From: Kitasatospora sp. DSM 101779
GTDB taxonomy: Bacteria > Actinomycetota > Actinomycetes > Streptomycetales > Streptomycetaceae
Reading direction: 5' to 3'
DNA length: 64,000 nt
Assembly: GCF_025655475.1 (NCBI RefSeq)
Contig: NZ_JAHTIK010000001.1
Span: 6,930,066-6,994,065 of the forward strand
The notes under the pieces are model-generated. The model was not told the origin of the DNA and did not search any database. It saw only the letters and a program-made list of their open reading frames with translations. Shown here piece by piece: positions 1 to 7,569 of the stretch (position 1 is the first letter of the stretch; every line of letters starts with the position of its first letter). The position numbers and the translations under genes are program-made.

Positions 1-1432
1 GCGTGGCACCGGCAGTACGGGAGGCGCCGCCGGAGGCCGAGGGTCCGGCCGTGGGCGTGCCGGCGGACGCGGACGGGCCGGGGGAGCCGCTCGGCCCGGC
101 CGTCGCCACGGTCGGCAGCCCCGGCGCGGTCGGCAGGTCCCAGGACGGCAGCGGCACGCCCGGGGCCGCCGTGGTCGCCGTCGGACCCGGCCGGGTGGGC
201 GGGGCGTCGACCGTGCCGCAGATCGCGATGCCGGTGATCTGCTGGCTCGCGGGCACGGTGGCGCCGCGGAGCTCCTGGTCGTCCGCGCCGCGCGCCCGGG
301 AGCCGAAGTAGCCGTTGCCGGTGAGCTCCTCGCGGCTGCTGTGCTCGATCCACACCGAGTCGCGGAACTCGGTGCCGGCCGACTGCTCGTTGCGGCCCGT
401 GAGGTGCCAGTCCCTGACCACGTGCCCGGAGCTGCCGGGCGGCGGTCCGTCCGCGGAGGCGTACAGCAGGCCGTCCCCGAAGTACGGCTGCGGCCGGGTG
501 CCGCCGCCGCTGGCGGCGGCCACGGTGAAGGCGAAGCCGCCGCCCACCGCGAAGGTCTTCTTCGGGCAGTGCACGGTGAGTTCGGCCGTGCCGCCGGCCG
601 CGACGGCCGCCTGTGCGGTCACCACGGAGACGTCCTCGAGCTTGGCGCAGATCGCCCGGACGCCGACCGCGTAGTTGGCCTGCGGCGGCTGCGGGTCCTC
701 GATCCTGGTGCGACGTTCGGCGCCTTCGCTGTTCGTCAACGGGTAGGTACGGGACGTGAGTTCGGTACCGGGATTGACCGAGGCCGACCAGGCGAACGGG
801 GCGGTGGCGGAACGGTCGAGGGGCGAGAGCCCGTCCAGCGGGAGCGGGGCCGCGCCGTGCCCGGCGACGGCCCTGCCGGCCCGGAACTCCATACCGGTCA
901 TGGTGAATCCGGGTATGCAGGTGTCGGTGCCGAGCGCGGAGCCGGCCAGCCCGGCCCACGGGCCGTCGGTCGTCAGGTCGTGGAGGGTGCTGCCGGTCCA
1001 CTTGTCGGAGCGGTCCCGGAAGGCCAGTGCCCGCCGCGTGTAGGCACCGCGCGGGGCGAACTCCACCGGCGCGTTCACGCACAGCGCGTACACGGTGAGG
1101 GTCACCGGCGTGCTGCCGGGGTTGTACGCGGACGCCAGCCAGGCGCTGCTGCCGACGAACTCGCTGGTGGTGGCGTACCCGGCGCCGTCGACCGCGTACC
1201 CGCCGCCGAGGGCCGTCTCGTTCGCGGCGCAACCCGCCACCGCGGTCTGCTGCCCGCCCGCCGCCAGCGCCACCTGCGCATTGCGCTGCACCACGCGCAG
1301 CTGCGGCTCCGACCTCGCCCACCACACACCGGCGCCGACCGCCCCGGTGACCACCAGGGCCCCGGCCGCCACCGCGGCGGCCGTCCTGCCGCCCAGTGCA
1401 CCGGCCGCTCCCGCCCGGACCGCAGAACCCAT
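1..1432 (-). CDS. Membrane-anchored or secreted repeat protein, C-terminus off the window
   Basis: The gene reads leftwards from ATG 1432 (GGAGGGG ribosome site) and runs off the left edge, leaving about 477 residues visible. One hydrophobic segment lies at residues 16-38, so the rest should be outside the membrane. Two regions resemble each other: Cys followed by a Leu/Val-Gly-Gly-Gly motif, a beta-rich stretch, then a second Cys. The last visible 80 residues are Pro/Ser/Thr/Gly-rich, like a cell-wall linker. I do not recognise a named family. The downstream end and any anchor motif are not in view. Confidence 0.7.
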   Translation of the reverse strand, partial: MGSAVRAGAAGALGGRTAAAVAAGALVVTGAVGAGVWWARSEPQLRVVQRNAQVALAAGGQQTAVAGCAANETALGGGYAVDGAGYATTSEFVGSSAWLASAYNPGSTPVTLTVYALCVNAPVEFAPRGAYTRRALAFRDRSDKWTGSTLHDLTTDGPWAGLAGSALGTDTCIPGFTMTGMEFRAGRAVAGHGAAPLPLDGLSPLDRSATAPFAWSASVNPGTELTSRTYPLTNSEGAERRTRIEDPQPPQANYAVGVRAICAKLEDVSVVTAQAAVAAGGTAELTVHCPKKTFAVGGGFAFTVAAASGGGTRPQPYFGDGLLYASADGPPPGSSGHVVRDWHLTGRNEQSAGTEFRDSVWIEHSSREELTGNGYFGSRARGADDQELRGATVPASQQITGIAICGTVDAPPTRPGPTATTAAPGVPLPSWDLPTAPGLPTVATAGPSGSPGPSASAGTPTAGPSASGGASRTAGAT

Positions 1433-1528
1433 CGCCGCCGCCCCTCCGCCCCGTTCGGGGCGTCCCGCGCCATCAGGACGTGCCGTGCCGCTCCGGCCCA
1501 CGGGGTGTGCGGGCGGGACGGCCGGCAC

Positions 1529-1534
1529 ACTGTA
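1529..1534 (-). promoter_or_regulatory. Possible -10 box (TACAGT) for the leftward gene starting at 1432
   Basis: Read on the minus strand this is TACAGT, matching the TAnnnT -10 pattern. It lies about 97 nt before the ATG. The same hexamer occurs before the neighbouring hydrolase gene at 2362-2367. No clear -35 is visible. Confidence 0.3.
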
Positions 1535-1600
1535 GCGCCGCCGCGGGGCCGCGCCCAGAGCCCGGGCAGCGGTTTCCCGCGGGCCCCGGAAGGCGGTCGG

Positions 1601-2341
1601 TCAGCGGTGGGCGAGGGCGAGCTGGAGTCCGCCGTCGGCCGAGGACGGCAGGTCGAGCGCGGCCGCCACGTCCGGCGGGAGGTCGCGCAACCCGAGCAGG
1701 CCGGCGGTGAGTTCGGCGGTCGCGCGGTGCCAGTCGCCGGCGCGGCGCAGCAGGGTGTGACCGCTGCCCGCCACCCGGTAGCCAGCCGCCCGGGCGCCGG
1801 CGCCGCGGGCCCGGCCGGCGAAGCGCAGGGTGGCGTCCGGGGCCGTGATCCGGTCCAGGTCGCCGTGCAGCATCAGCAGGCGGCGGCCGGCCAGGTGCTC
1901 GCACGGCTCGTCCTCGGGGCACCAGGGGGCGAGCGCGACCACGCCGGTCACACAAGGGTGCCCGGCGGCCCGCAGGGCGGCGCGGCCGCCCATCGAGTGG
2001 CCGATCAGTACGGTCGGTACCGGGCCGAGCTCCTCGGCGAGGTCCTGCAGGGCGGCGAGGGTGTCCTGCGCGGCGTCGGCGCGTTCGCCGTTCCAGCCGC
2101 GGCAGCGGTAGCGGACGACGCCGACGGCCACCCCGGCGCCGGCGGTGGCCTTCTCCACGGCACGGGCGAACGGGCGCATCCGCAGACCGGGCAGGTTGAC
2201 CGGGCCGGGTCGGTGCAGTCCCGCCTCCTGGCCGCCGTGCAGCACCAGCACCGCGGCGGCCGGTGCCTCGGGCCGCTCGCGCCACACCAGTGCACGGTGG
2301 CCGGGTGCCCCCGGGACCGCCTGTCCGTCCATCGTCGTCAC
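1601..2341 (-). CDS. Alpha/beta-hydrolase (dienelactone hydrolase/esterase type)
   Basis: 246 residues, normal for a single-domain serine hydrolase. The nucleophile elbow GHSMGG is near residue 115, HGDLDR follows at the acid position, and SGHTLL supplies the likely catalytic His. No signal peptide is evident, so it is probably cytoplasmic. The start is supported by AGGAG 8 nt upstream and a TACAGT box at 2362-2367. The substrate cannot be told; an esterase or lipase-like hydrolase is the safe call. The gene stands alone, tandem with the secreted protein gene to its left. Confidence 0.85.
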   Translation of the reverse strand: MTTMDGQAVPGAPGHRALVWRERPEAPAAAVLVLHGGQEAGLHRPGPVNLPGLRMRPFARAVEKATAGAGVAVGVVRYRCRGWNGERADAAQDTLAALQDLAEELGPVPTVLIGHSMGGRAALRAAGHPCVTGVVALAPWCPEDEPCEHLAGRRLLMLHGDLDRITAPDATLRFAGRARGAGARAAGYRVAGSGHTLLRRAGDWHRATAELTAGLLGLRDLPPDVAAALDLPSSADGGLQLALAHR

Positions 2342-2361
2342 TCCTGTCAGCCGAGGCTGTC

Positions 2362-2367
2362 ACTGTA
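2362..2367 (-). promoter_or_regulatory. Probable -10 box (TACAGT) for the alpha/beta-hydrolase
   Basis: TACAGT on the minus strand, about 20 nt before the ATG at 2341. The predicted start site near 2355 leaves a short leader carrying AGGAG. Confidence 0.35.
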
Positions 2368-2476
2368 CGCGGCGTCCCGGGGCCGCCGTAAGGACGGATC
2401 GGCCGCCGCAGGGGCCGGCCGGGCGCCGACCGCGGACCGTTCGGCGTCCGTCCGCTCGGGGCGGCCCCGCGGCTCG

Positions 2477-2482
2477 TAATGT
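2477..2482 (+). promoter_or_regulatory. Possible -10 box (TAATGT) for mtnP
   Basis: TAATGT stands out in very GC-rich sequence and would give a leader of about 65 nt before the ATG at 2556. No convincing -35 is seen. Confidence 0.3.
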
Positions 2483-2555
2483 GGGGGGCGGCCGACCGGT
2501 CCGCGGTCCGGAGGCAGCCGTTCGACGAGAGACCGTCACACCCGAAGGAGAGGCC

Positions 2556-3443
2556 ATGCCTGACGCCCCCTCGACCCCGCCCGCCACGGGCACCCCCGTC
2601 CGGGCCGAGATCGGCGTGATCGGCGGTTCGGGCCTGTACGCGCTGCTCGACGACGTCACCGAGGTCGCCGTGCAGACCCCGTACGGGCCGCCCAGCGACT
2701 CCGTCTTCCTCGGGGAGGTGGCGGGCCGCAGCGTCGCCTTCCTGCCGCGGCACGGCCGCGGGCACACCCTGCCGCCGCACCGGATCAACTACCGGGCCAA
2801 CCTCTGGGCGCTGCACTCGCTCGGGGTGCGGCAGGTGCTCGGCCCCTGCGCGGTCGGCGGACTGCGCACCGAGTACGGTCCGGGCACGCTGCTGGTGCCG
2901 GACCAGTTCGTCGACCGCACCCTCGGCCGGGCCCAGACCTTCTACGACGGCCTGCCGCTGCCGGACGGCTCGCTGCCCGAGGTGGTGCACGTCTCGATGG
3001 CCGACCCGTACTGCCCGGACGGCCGCGGGGCCGCGCTGGCCGCCGCCCGCGCCAACGCCTGGGAGCCGGTCGACGGCGGCACCCTGGTGGTTGTCGAGGG
3101 TCCGCGGTTCTCCACCCGTGCCGAGTCCCGCTGGTTCACCGCGAACGGCTGGTCGGTCGTCGGCATGACGGGCCACCCGGAGGCCGTCCTGGCTCGCGAA
3201 CTCGGGGTCTGCTACACCTCGTTGGCGCTGGTCACCGACCTGGACGCGGGCGTGGAGACCGGCGAGGGCGTCACCCACGCCGAGGTGCTGGAGGTCTTCG
3301 CTCGCAACGTGGACCGGCTGCGCACCGTCCTCTTCAAGGCGGTCGCCGACCTGCCCACCGCCCGGGACTGCGTCTGCTCGCACGCCCTCGACGGCCTGGA
3401 GACCGGCCTGGCCGGTGTCCCCGGGCCGTCCGCCGCCGGGTGA
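2556..3443 (+). CDS. mtnP: S-methyl-5'-thioadenosine phosphorylase (PNP/MTAP family)
   Basis: 295 residues. It would split methylthioadenosine (a by-product of polyamine and related pathways) with phosphate to adenine and methylthioribose-1-phosphate, in the cytoplasm. Visible motifs are IGVIGGSGLY at the N-terminus (phosphate-binding loop), FLPRHGRGH near residue 65, VEGPRFSTRAE near 185, and GMTGHPE in place of the usual NMT-x-PE substrate motif. The ATG has GAAGGAG 7 nt upstream. A related specificity such as methylthioinosine or purine-nucleoside phosphorylase remains possible because the substrate-contact motif differs from human MTAP. It converges on ku. Confidence 0.85.
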   Translation: MPDAPSTPPATGTPVRAEIGVIGGSGLYALLDDVTEVAVQTPYGPPSDSVFLGEVAGRSVAFLPRHGRGHTLPPHRINYRANLWALHSLGVRQVLGPCAVGGLRTEYGPGTLLVPDQFVDRTLGRAQTFYDGLPLPDGSLPEVVHVSMADPYCPDGRGAALAAARANAWEPVDGGTLVVVEGPRFSTRAESRWFTANGWSVVGMTGHPEAVLARELGVCYTSLALVTDLDAGVETGEGVTHAEVLEVFARNVDRLRTVLFKAVADLPTARDCVCSHALDGLETGLAGVPGPSAAG

Positions 3444-3618
3444 CCGCGCCGGCCGCCGGAGCCGGCGCACCGGCGCCGCCGGGCGCGCCGCGCGAGTCCC
3501 GCAGGGAGAACCGTTTCGCTGCTCCGGACGCCACCCAGTCTGGCGGTTCCGGGGGTCAGGCCCGCCCGACGCGGCCGGGCCCTCGGACGAGGCGGTGCTC
3601 CCTCCGCCCTGCCGGGAC

Positions 3619-4608
3619 TCAGGATGCCCGGCGCGGCGCCGCCTTCTTGGCGGCGGTCTTCGACGGCGTCTTCCTTGCCGCGGCGGTCTTCTCGGCCGGG
3701 GCCTTGCGCGCCGCGGCGGCCTTCTTGGCGGGCGCCTTCTTCGCCGGCGCCTTCCGGGCTGCCGGCTCGTCCGCGGCGTCCGCCCCGGCCGTTCCGGAGT
3801 CCGCCGCGGACCGCGCGTGCCCGCTCTTCGCCGCCTGGACACTGCTGCGCAGCACGGCCATCAGGTCGATCACGTTGTCCCCGCCCGCGGCCGCCGCCTC
3901 CTCCTCGCCGTGCGGCACCTCCACCCCGGCGAGCTTCGCCTCGATCAGGCCCTGCAGCGCCGCCTGGTACTCGTCGTGCAGCGCCGAGAGGTCGAAGTCC
4001 TCCGACAGGGTGTCCATCAGCGAGCGGGCCATCTTCAGCTCCTGCGGTCGCACCGAGACGGTCTCGTCCGGGGCGATGCCCTCCGCCGAACGGACCTCGT
4101 CCGGCCAGAGGCAGGTCTGCAGCACCAGCGCGTTCCCGTGCACGCGGAGCACCGCCAGCGACTCCCTGGTCCGCATGGCCACCTTGGTCACCGCGATCTG
4201 CCCGCTCTCCACCAGCGCGTCGCGCAGCAGCACGTACGGCTTGGCGGGTGCCTTGTCGGCGGTGGCCACGTAGTAGGCCTTGGAGTACATCAGCGGGTCG
4301 ATCGCGTCGGTCGGTACGAAGGCCAGCACGTCGATGATCTTCTTGCTCGGCAGCGGCAGCTCCGCCAGGTCCTCCTCGTCCAGCACCACCCGGCGGCCGT
4401 CCGGGCTCTCGTATCCCTTGGCCACCTCGCTGTACGGCACCTCGACGCCCTCGGCCTCGCAGAACCGCTTCTGGCGGATCCTGGCGCCGTCCTTCGCGTG
4501 CACCTGGTGCAGGGTCGGGCCGCTGTGTTCCTCGGTCGCGGCGTACAGCTGTACGGGTACGCTGACCAGCCCGAACGTGATGACACCTTTCCAGGTGACC
4601 TGTGGCAT
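3619..4608 (-). CDS. ku: Ku-type DNA end-binding protein (non-homologous end joining)
   Basis: 329 residues, with the standard bacterial Ku core (about residues 1-260) beginning with the TWKGVITFGLVSVPV-type strand. It would form a homodimeric ring on DNA ends and recruit LigD-type enzymes. The last 70 residues are a low-complexity Lys/Ala tail with repeated APAKKAPAKKA units, like the DNA-binding tails of other actinobacterial Ku proteins. AAAGGGAC precedes the ATG. The gene is divergent from the LigD polymerase gene, with only 14 bp between the first possible start codons. Confidence 0.95.
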   Translation of the reverse strand: MPQVTWKGVITFGLVSVPVQLYAATEEHSGPTLHQVHAKDGARIRQKRFCEAEGVEVPYSEVAKGYESPDGRRVVLDEEDLAELPLPSKKIIDVLAFVPTDAIDPLMYSKAYYVATADKAPAKPYVLLRDALVESGQIAVTKVAMRTRESLAVLRVHGNALVLQTCLWPDEVRSAEGIAPDETVSVRPQELKMARSLMDTLSEDFDLSALHDEYQAALQGLIEAKLAGVEVPHGEEEAAAAGGDNVIDLMAVLRSSVQAAKSGHARSAADSGTAGADAADEPAARKAPAKKAPAKKAAAARKAPAEKTAAARKTPSKTAAKKAAPRRAS

Positions 4609-4622
4609 GACCTGTCCCTTTC

Positions 4623-5537
4623 ATGGGGATTTACCACGGTATGCCGGAGCGACAGGTCACGGAAGTCGAAGGCCGCCGCCTGGTCCTCTCCCACCTCGAC
4701 AAGGTGCTGTGGCCGGCGACCGGCTGGACGAAGGGCCAGGCCCTCTACTACTACGCCCAGGTCGCACCGCACCTGCTGCCGCACGTGCGGCGGCGGCCGG
4801 CGACCCTGCTGCGGTTCCCCTCCGGAGTCGGCGAGGAGGGTTTCTTCGCCAAGAACCCGCCGCCCGGCCTGCCCGACTGGGTCCGCACCATGGTCGTCGA
4901 CAGCCACGAGGGCCCCAAGGAGCGCGTCACCGTCGACGACCTGCCCACCCTGATGGCCCTCGCCAACGGGTACGCCCTCGAACTCCACGTCCCGCAGTGG
5001 AGCGCCGACACCGGGCCGGCCGCCCACGACCGGCTGGTCATCGACCTCGACCCCGGCCCCGGCGCCGACATCACGCTCTGCTGCCGGGTCGCGCAGCTCG
5101 TCCGCGAACACCTCGCCGAGGACGGCCTCACCGCCCACGCCAAGACCTCCGGCAGCAAGGGCCTCCACCTGTACGCGGCACTGCGCCCCAGCGACGCCTC
5201 CGCCGTCGTCGGCTACGCCCGCTCGCTCGCCGAACGCCTCGCCGCCGAGCACCCCCGGCACGTGGTCAGCCGGATGGCGAAGGCGCTGCGCCGCGGCAAG
5301 GTCTTCGTCGACTGGTCACAGAACACCACCGCCAAGACCACCGCCGCGCCCTACACGCTGCGCGCCACCGCCGTGCCCGGCGTCTCCACCCCGCTCACCT
5401 GGGGCGAGGTCGAGGAGTGCGCCACCCCCGACGAGCTCGCGTTCACCCCCGACGACGTCCTCGCCCGCATCGCCGAGCACGGCGACCTGCTCGCCCCTCT
5501 CCTCGGCCAGGCCGCAGAACTGCCGGGCGTCGACTGA
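4623..5537 (+). CDS. ligD: LigD-type polymerase/primase for end joining
   Basis: 304 residues from ATG 4623, or 298 from the in-frame ATG 4641. The protein covers only the PolDom (primase-polymerase) domain, without the ligase and nuclease modules of fused LigD. Characteristic motifs are LDKVLWP near the N-terminus, DLDPGPGAD with the two metal-binding Asp, TSGSKGLH, and the DWSQN segment. With Ku it would fill gaps at broken ends, while an ATP-dependent ligase such as 50186-51757 could seal them. The stop lies where the IS110 left end may begin, so the last few residues could be insertion-derived. Confidence 0.92.
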   Translation: MGIYHGMPERQVTEVEGRRLVLSHLDKVLWPATGWTKGQALYYYAQVAPHLLPHVRRRPATLLRFPSGVGEEGFFAKNPPPGLPDWVRTMVVDSHEGPKERVTVDDLPTLMALANGYALELHVPQWSADTGPAAHDRLVIDLDPGPGADITLCCRVAQLVREHLAEDGLTAHAKTSGSKGLHLYAALRPSDASAVVGYARSLAERLAAEHPRHVVSRMAKALRRGKVFVDWSQNTTAKTTAAPYTLRATAVPGVSTPLTWGEVEECATPDELAFTPDDVLARIAEHGDLLAPLLGQAAELPGVD

Positions 5538-5559
5538 CAGTGAGGATGTGACGTGGTGA

Positions 5560-5755
5560 TGTTGCCGGTGGGTCTGACCCTCCGACTGACTGACGTCTCG
5601 ACTGTCCTGTTTGGGATTTGTCGGCCCGCCGGGCATCACCACGCACGCGGCCGGACGGGTGCTTGTGACTTCATAGGAGCTTGGTCCAGAAGCCCCGTCA
5701 CTGTCTTGTCCACCCGCCCGACCGGCGCGTGCCGCCCTCGGAACGGACTCGCAAG
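5560..5755 (+). ncRNA. Candidate IS110 bridge RNA
   Basis: IS110-group elements are known to encode a bridge RNA in the non-coding stretch upstream of the recombinase. Here a stem pairs 5654-5664 with 5690-5699 (GACGGG/CCCGTC and GCTT/AAGC with one bulged T). It closes a 25-nt loop containing CATAGGAGC, the same nonamer found at the right end of the element. That is the arrangement expected of a donor-binding loop. A weaker hint of a target guide is that 5628-5637 differs by one base from the left flank at 5522-5531. The RNA ends are guesses. Confidence 0.4.
5672..5680 (+). repeat. CATAGGAGC, copy 1 (in the putative donor-binding loop)
   Basis: Nonamer in the loop of the 5' hairpin of the IS110 element. 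An identical copy lies at 6853-6861. Confidence 0.7.
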
Positions 5756-5762
5756 GACGGAC

Positions 5763-6848
5763 ATGACCAGCATGACGCACGACCACCGGGAGATCACCGG
5801 CGGAGTCGACACCCACGGCCTCACCCATCACGCGGCGGTGATCGACTCCATCGGCCGGCACCTGGCCGACCGGGAGTTCCCGGCCACGATCCGCGGCTAT
5901 CGCGACCTGCTGGACTGGATGCGCTCCCACGGCACGCCGAGCGCGGTCGGGGTCGAGGGCACCGGCGCCTACGGCGCCGAACTCGCCCGGGTCCTGACCG
6001 CCGCCGGCGTCACCGTCGTCGATGTCGACCGCCCCGACCGCAAGGCCCGGCGGACGAAGGGCAAGTCCGACCCGATCGACGCCTACGCGGCCGCCACCGC
6101 CGTGCTGTCCGGCCGGGCCACCGGCGTCCCCAAGAGCCGGGACGGCGTGGTCGAGGCCGTTCGCGTCCTGCGGGTCGCCCGCCGCAGCGCGGTCAAGGCC
6201 CGCACCCAGGCCATGAACCAGATCCGCGGCCTGCTCGTCTCCGCGCCAGCTCTGCTGCGCGAGCAGGTCGCCGGCCTGCACCGCGCGGAACTCATACGCA
6301 CGCTGGCCCGGCTGCGGCCCGGCGACGACCTCTCGGGCCCGCTGGCGGCGACCCGGGCGTCACTGCGGCGGCTGGCCCGCCGCCACCGGGCGATGGACGA
6401 GGAGATCGCCGAGCTCGACACCGAGATCGGCCCACTGGTCAGAAAGGCCGCACCCGCACTGCTGGCGCTGTTCGGCGTCGGCCCCGAGACCGCGGGCCAG
6501 CTCCTTGCCTCCGCCGGGGACAACCCCGAACGGATGCGCTCGGAGGCCGCGTTCGCCCACCTGGCCGGGGTCGCCCCGATCCCCGCGTCCTCCGGCCGAA
6601 CTCACCGCCACCGCCTCAACCGCGGTGGCGACCGGGCCGCGAACAACGCCCTGCAGACCATCGTCTTGACCCGGATGCGCTTCGATGCGCGCACCCGCGC
6701 CTACGTCGCACGCCGCACCAAGGAAGGCATGTCCAAGAAGGACATCATGCGCTGCCTCAAGCGATTCGTCGCCCGCGAGGTCTACCGCAGCCTGACCAGC
6801 ACACCAACAACCCACGTCACCCAACCCGCCCTCGCCCCCGCGGCTTGA
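5763..6848 (+). CDS. IS110-family transposase (DEDD recombinase)
   Basis: 361 residues, full length for the family. The N-terminal RuvC-like fold carries D16 (GGVDTHG), E65 (GVEGTGAYG), D103 and D106 (KSDPIDAY), completing the DEDD set. The C-terminal transposase_20 region has the conserved PIPASSG segment near residue 276 with the likely catalytic Ser, followed by the RGGDRAANNAL motif. All key residues are present, so the enzyme looks functional. The ATG has AAGGACGG 5 nt upstream. The protein is expected to work with the bridge RNA encoded just upstream. Confidence 0.93.
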   Translation: MTSMTHDHREITGGVDTHGLTHHAAVIDSIGRHLADREFPATIRGYRDLLDWMRSHGTPSAVGVEGTGAYGAELARVLTAAGVTVVDVDRPDRKARRTKGKSDPIDAYAAATAVLSGRATGVPKSRDGVVEAVRVLRVARRSAVKARTQAMNQIRGLLVSAPALLREQVAGLHRAELIRTLARLRPGDDLSGPLAATRASLRRLARRHRAMDEEIAELDTEIGPLVRKAAPALLALFGVGPETAGQLLASAGDNPERMRSEAAFAHLAGVAPIPASSGRTHRHRLNRGGDRAANNALQTIVLTRMRFDARTRAYVARRTKEGMSKKDIMRCLKRFVAREVYRSLTSTPTTHVTQPALAPAA

Positions 6849-6852
6849 CAGC

Positions 6853-6861
6853 CATAGGAGC
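6853..6861 (+). repeat. CATAGGAGC, copy 2 (probable right end of the IS110 element)
   Basis: Lies 5 bp after the transposase stop and matches the loop sequence at 5672-5680. It probably marks the right-end donor sequence. Confidence 0.6.
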
Positions 6862-7014
6862 ATCCCCCGGACTCCCGGCCCCGGGCGTGGCTTCCGCGGC
6901 CATGGGCACACCTCCGGGGCGCGGGGGACTGTGTGATCCGGAAACGGGTCACCGGACGAATCGCGGCTCGGCCCGTGCTGACGTGACACCCACCCCCGGA
7001 TTGCGCACTTCCCC

Positions 7015-7044
7015 TCTCCCCCGGCCCTCGGCCGGGAGGTGCCC
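7015..7044. repeat. Streptomyces-type palindromic intergenic repeat
   Basis: CTCCCCCGGCC and GGCCGGGAG flank CTC and are followed by GTGCCCC. This looks like the dispersed 'GGGGGCACCTCCC' palindromes found between Streptomyces genes. It lies between the IS element and the pseudogene and may act as a weak terminator. Confidence 0.5.
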
Positions 7045-7089
7045 CACACGCCACTCAAGTGCCGCGCAAGGGCAGCTGCCGGGGCGGTG

Positions 7090-7479
7090 TCACCCGGCCG
7101 GGGCCCACAGCAGACGTGCCAGGGCGATCTCCTCGCGGCGGACGGCCCACGTCCGGCTCCGCGTCCAGGGGCCCCACTAGTCCCGCGTCAAGGGCAGGAT
7201 GGCGTCGGCGCAGGGCTGTTCGGGATGCAGGCCGAGGCGGCGCAGCGGGGCGGCGCGGACCCGGACGGTGATGTCGCCGCCCCAGCGTCCGCCGGGCGCG
7301 GGACCGGGCCCGCAGGCGAGGTCGCAGCGGACGTCCCGTTCGCCGAAGGGCCACCAGTCGATGCCGCGGTCGCGCAGTCAAACGGCGAGGGTGAACCCCG
7401 GGCGCGGCAGGCCGGACAGGTTCTCGACGGTGAAGAGGGTCACCCATTCCGCGGGACCCGTGGTGATCGTCGTGGCCAT
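7090..7479 (-). pseudogene. Hypothetical protein gene with two in-frame stop codons
   Basis: From ATG 7479 one leftward frame of 130 codons keeps strong G/C third positions up to the stop at 7090-7092. It is cut by TGA at 7378-7380 (codon 34) and TAG at 7177-7179 (codon 101), with no change of frame. Conceptual products contain PAEWVTLFTVENL, then RDRGIDWWPFGERDV and RREEIALARLL. I do not recognise the family. A 33-residue product alone is unlikely to be the original gene. It lies between the IS110 element and the SUKH gene, in a patch of damaged genes. Confidence 0.6.
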
Positions 7480-7556
7480 CGGACCAGCGTGCCACCACGG
7501 CTGACGCCCCGTCGTCCGGGTTTCCGGGTCCGTGCCGGGTGGTCGGACCCGGCGGG

Positions 7557-7562
7557 TAGGGT
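7557..7562 (+). promoter_or_regulatory. Leaderless-type -10 box (TAGGGT)
   Basis: TAGGGT lies at -13 to -8 from ATG 7570. Transcription would begin at or next to the start codon. Confidence 0.45.
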
Positions 7563-7569
7563 CCGGGGT

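Larger units (their letters stand above)
5538..6880 (+). mobile_element. IS110-family insertion sequence (ends approximate)
   Basis: This is a single intact transposase gene with about 225 bp of non-coding DNA before it and a short 3' end. IS110 elements lack classical terminal inverted repeats, so the boundaries cannot be fixed from one copy. CATAGGAGC occurs both in the 5' non-coding segment (5672-5680) and just after the transposase stop (6853-6861), as expected if the 5' RNA carries a guide for the element's own end. The element sits directly behind the LigD polymerase gene. Confidence 0.75.

Noticed and set aside
341-2479. 712-codon rightward reading frame over the hydrolase and secreted-protein genes
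   Set aside because: It is the antisense shadow of GC-rich genes on the other strand, with Arg/Gly/Ala-rich composition and no family motif.
7378-7380. In-frame TGA as selenocysteine
   Set aside because: A second in-frame stop (TAG) follows, no SECIS-like element is evident and the residue is not in a redox motif.
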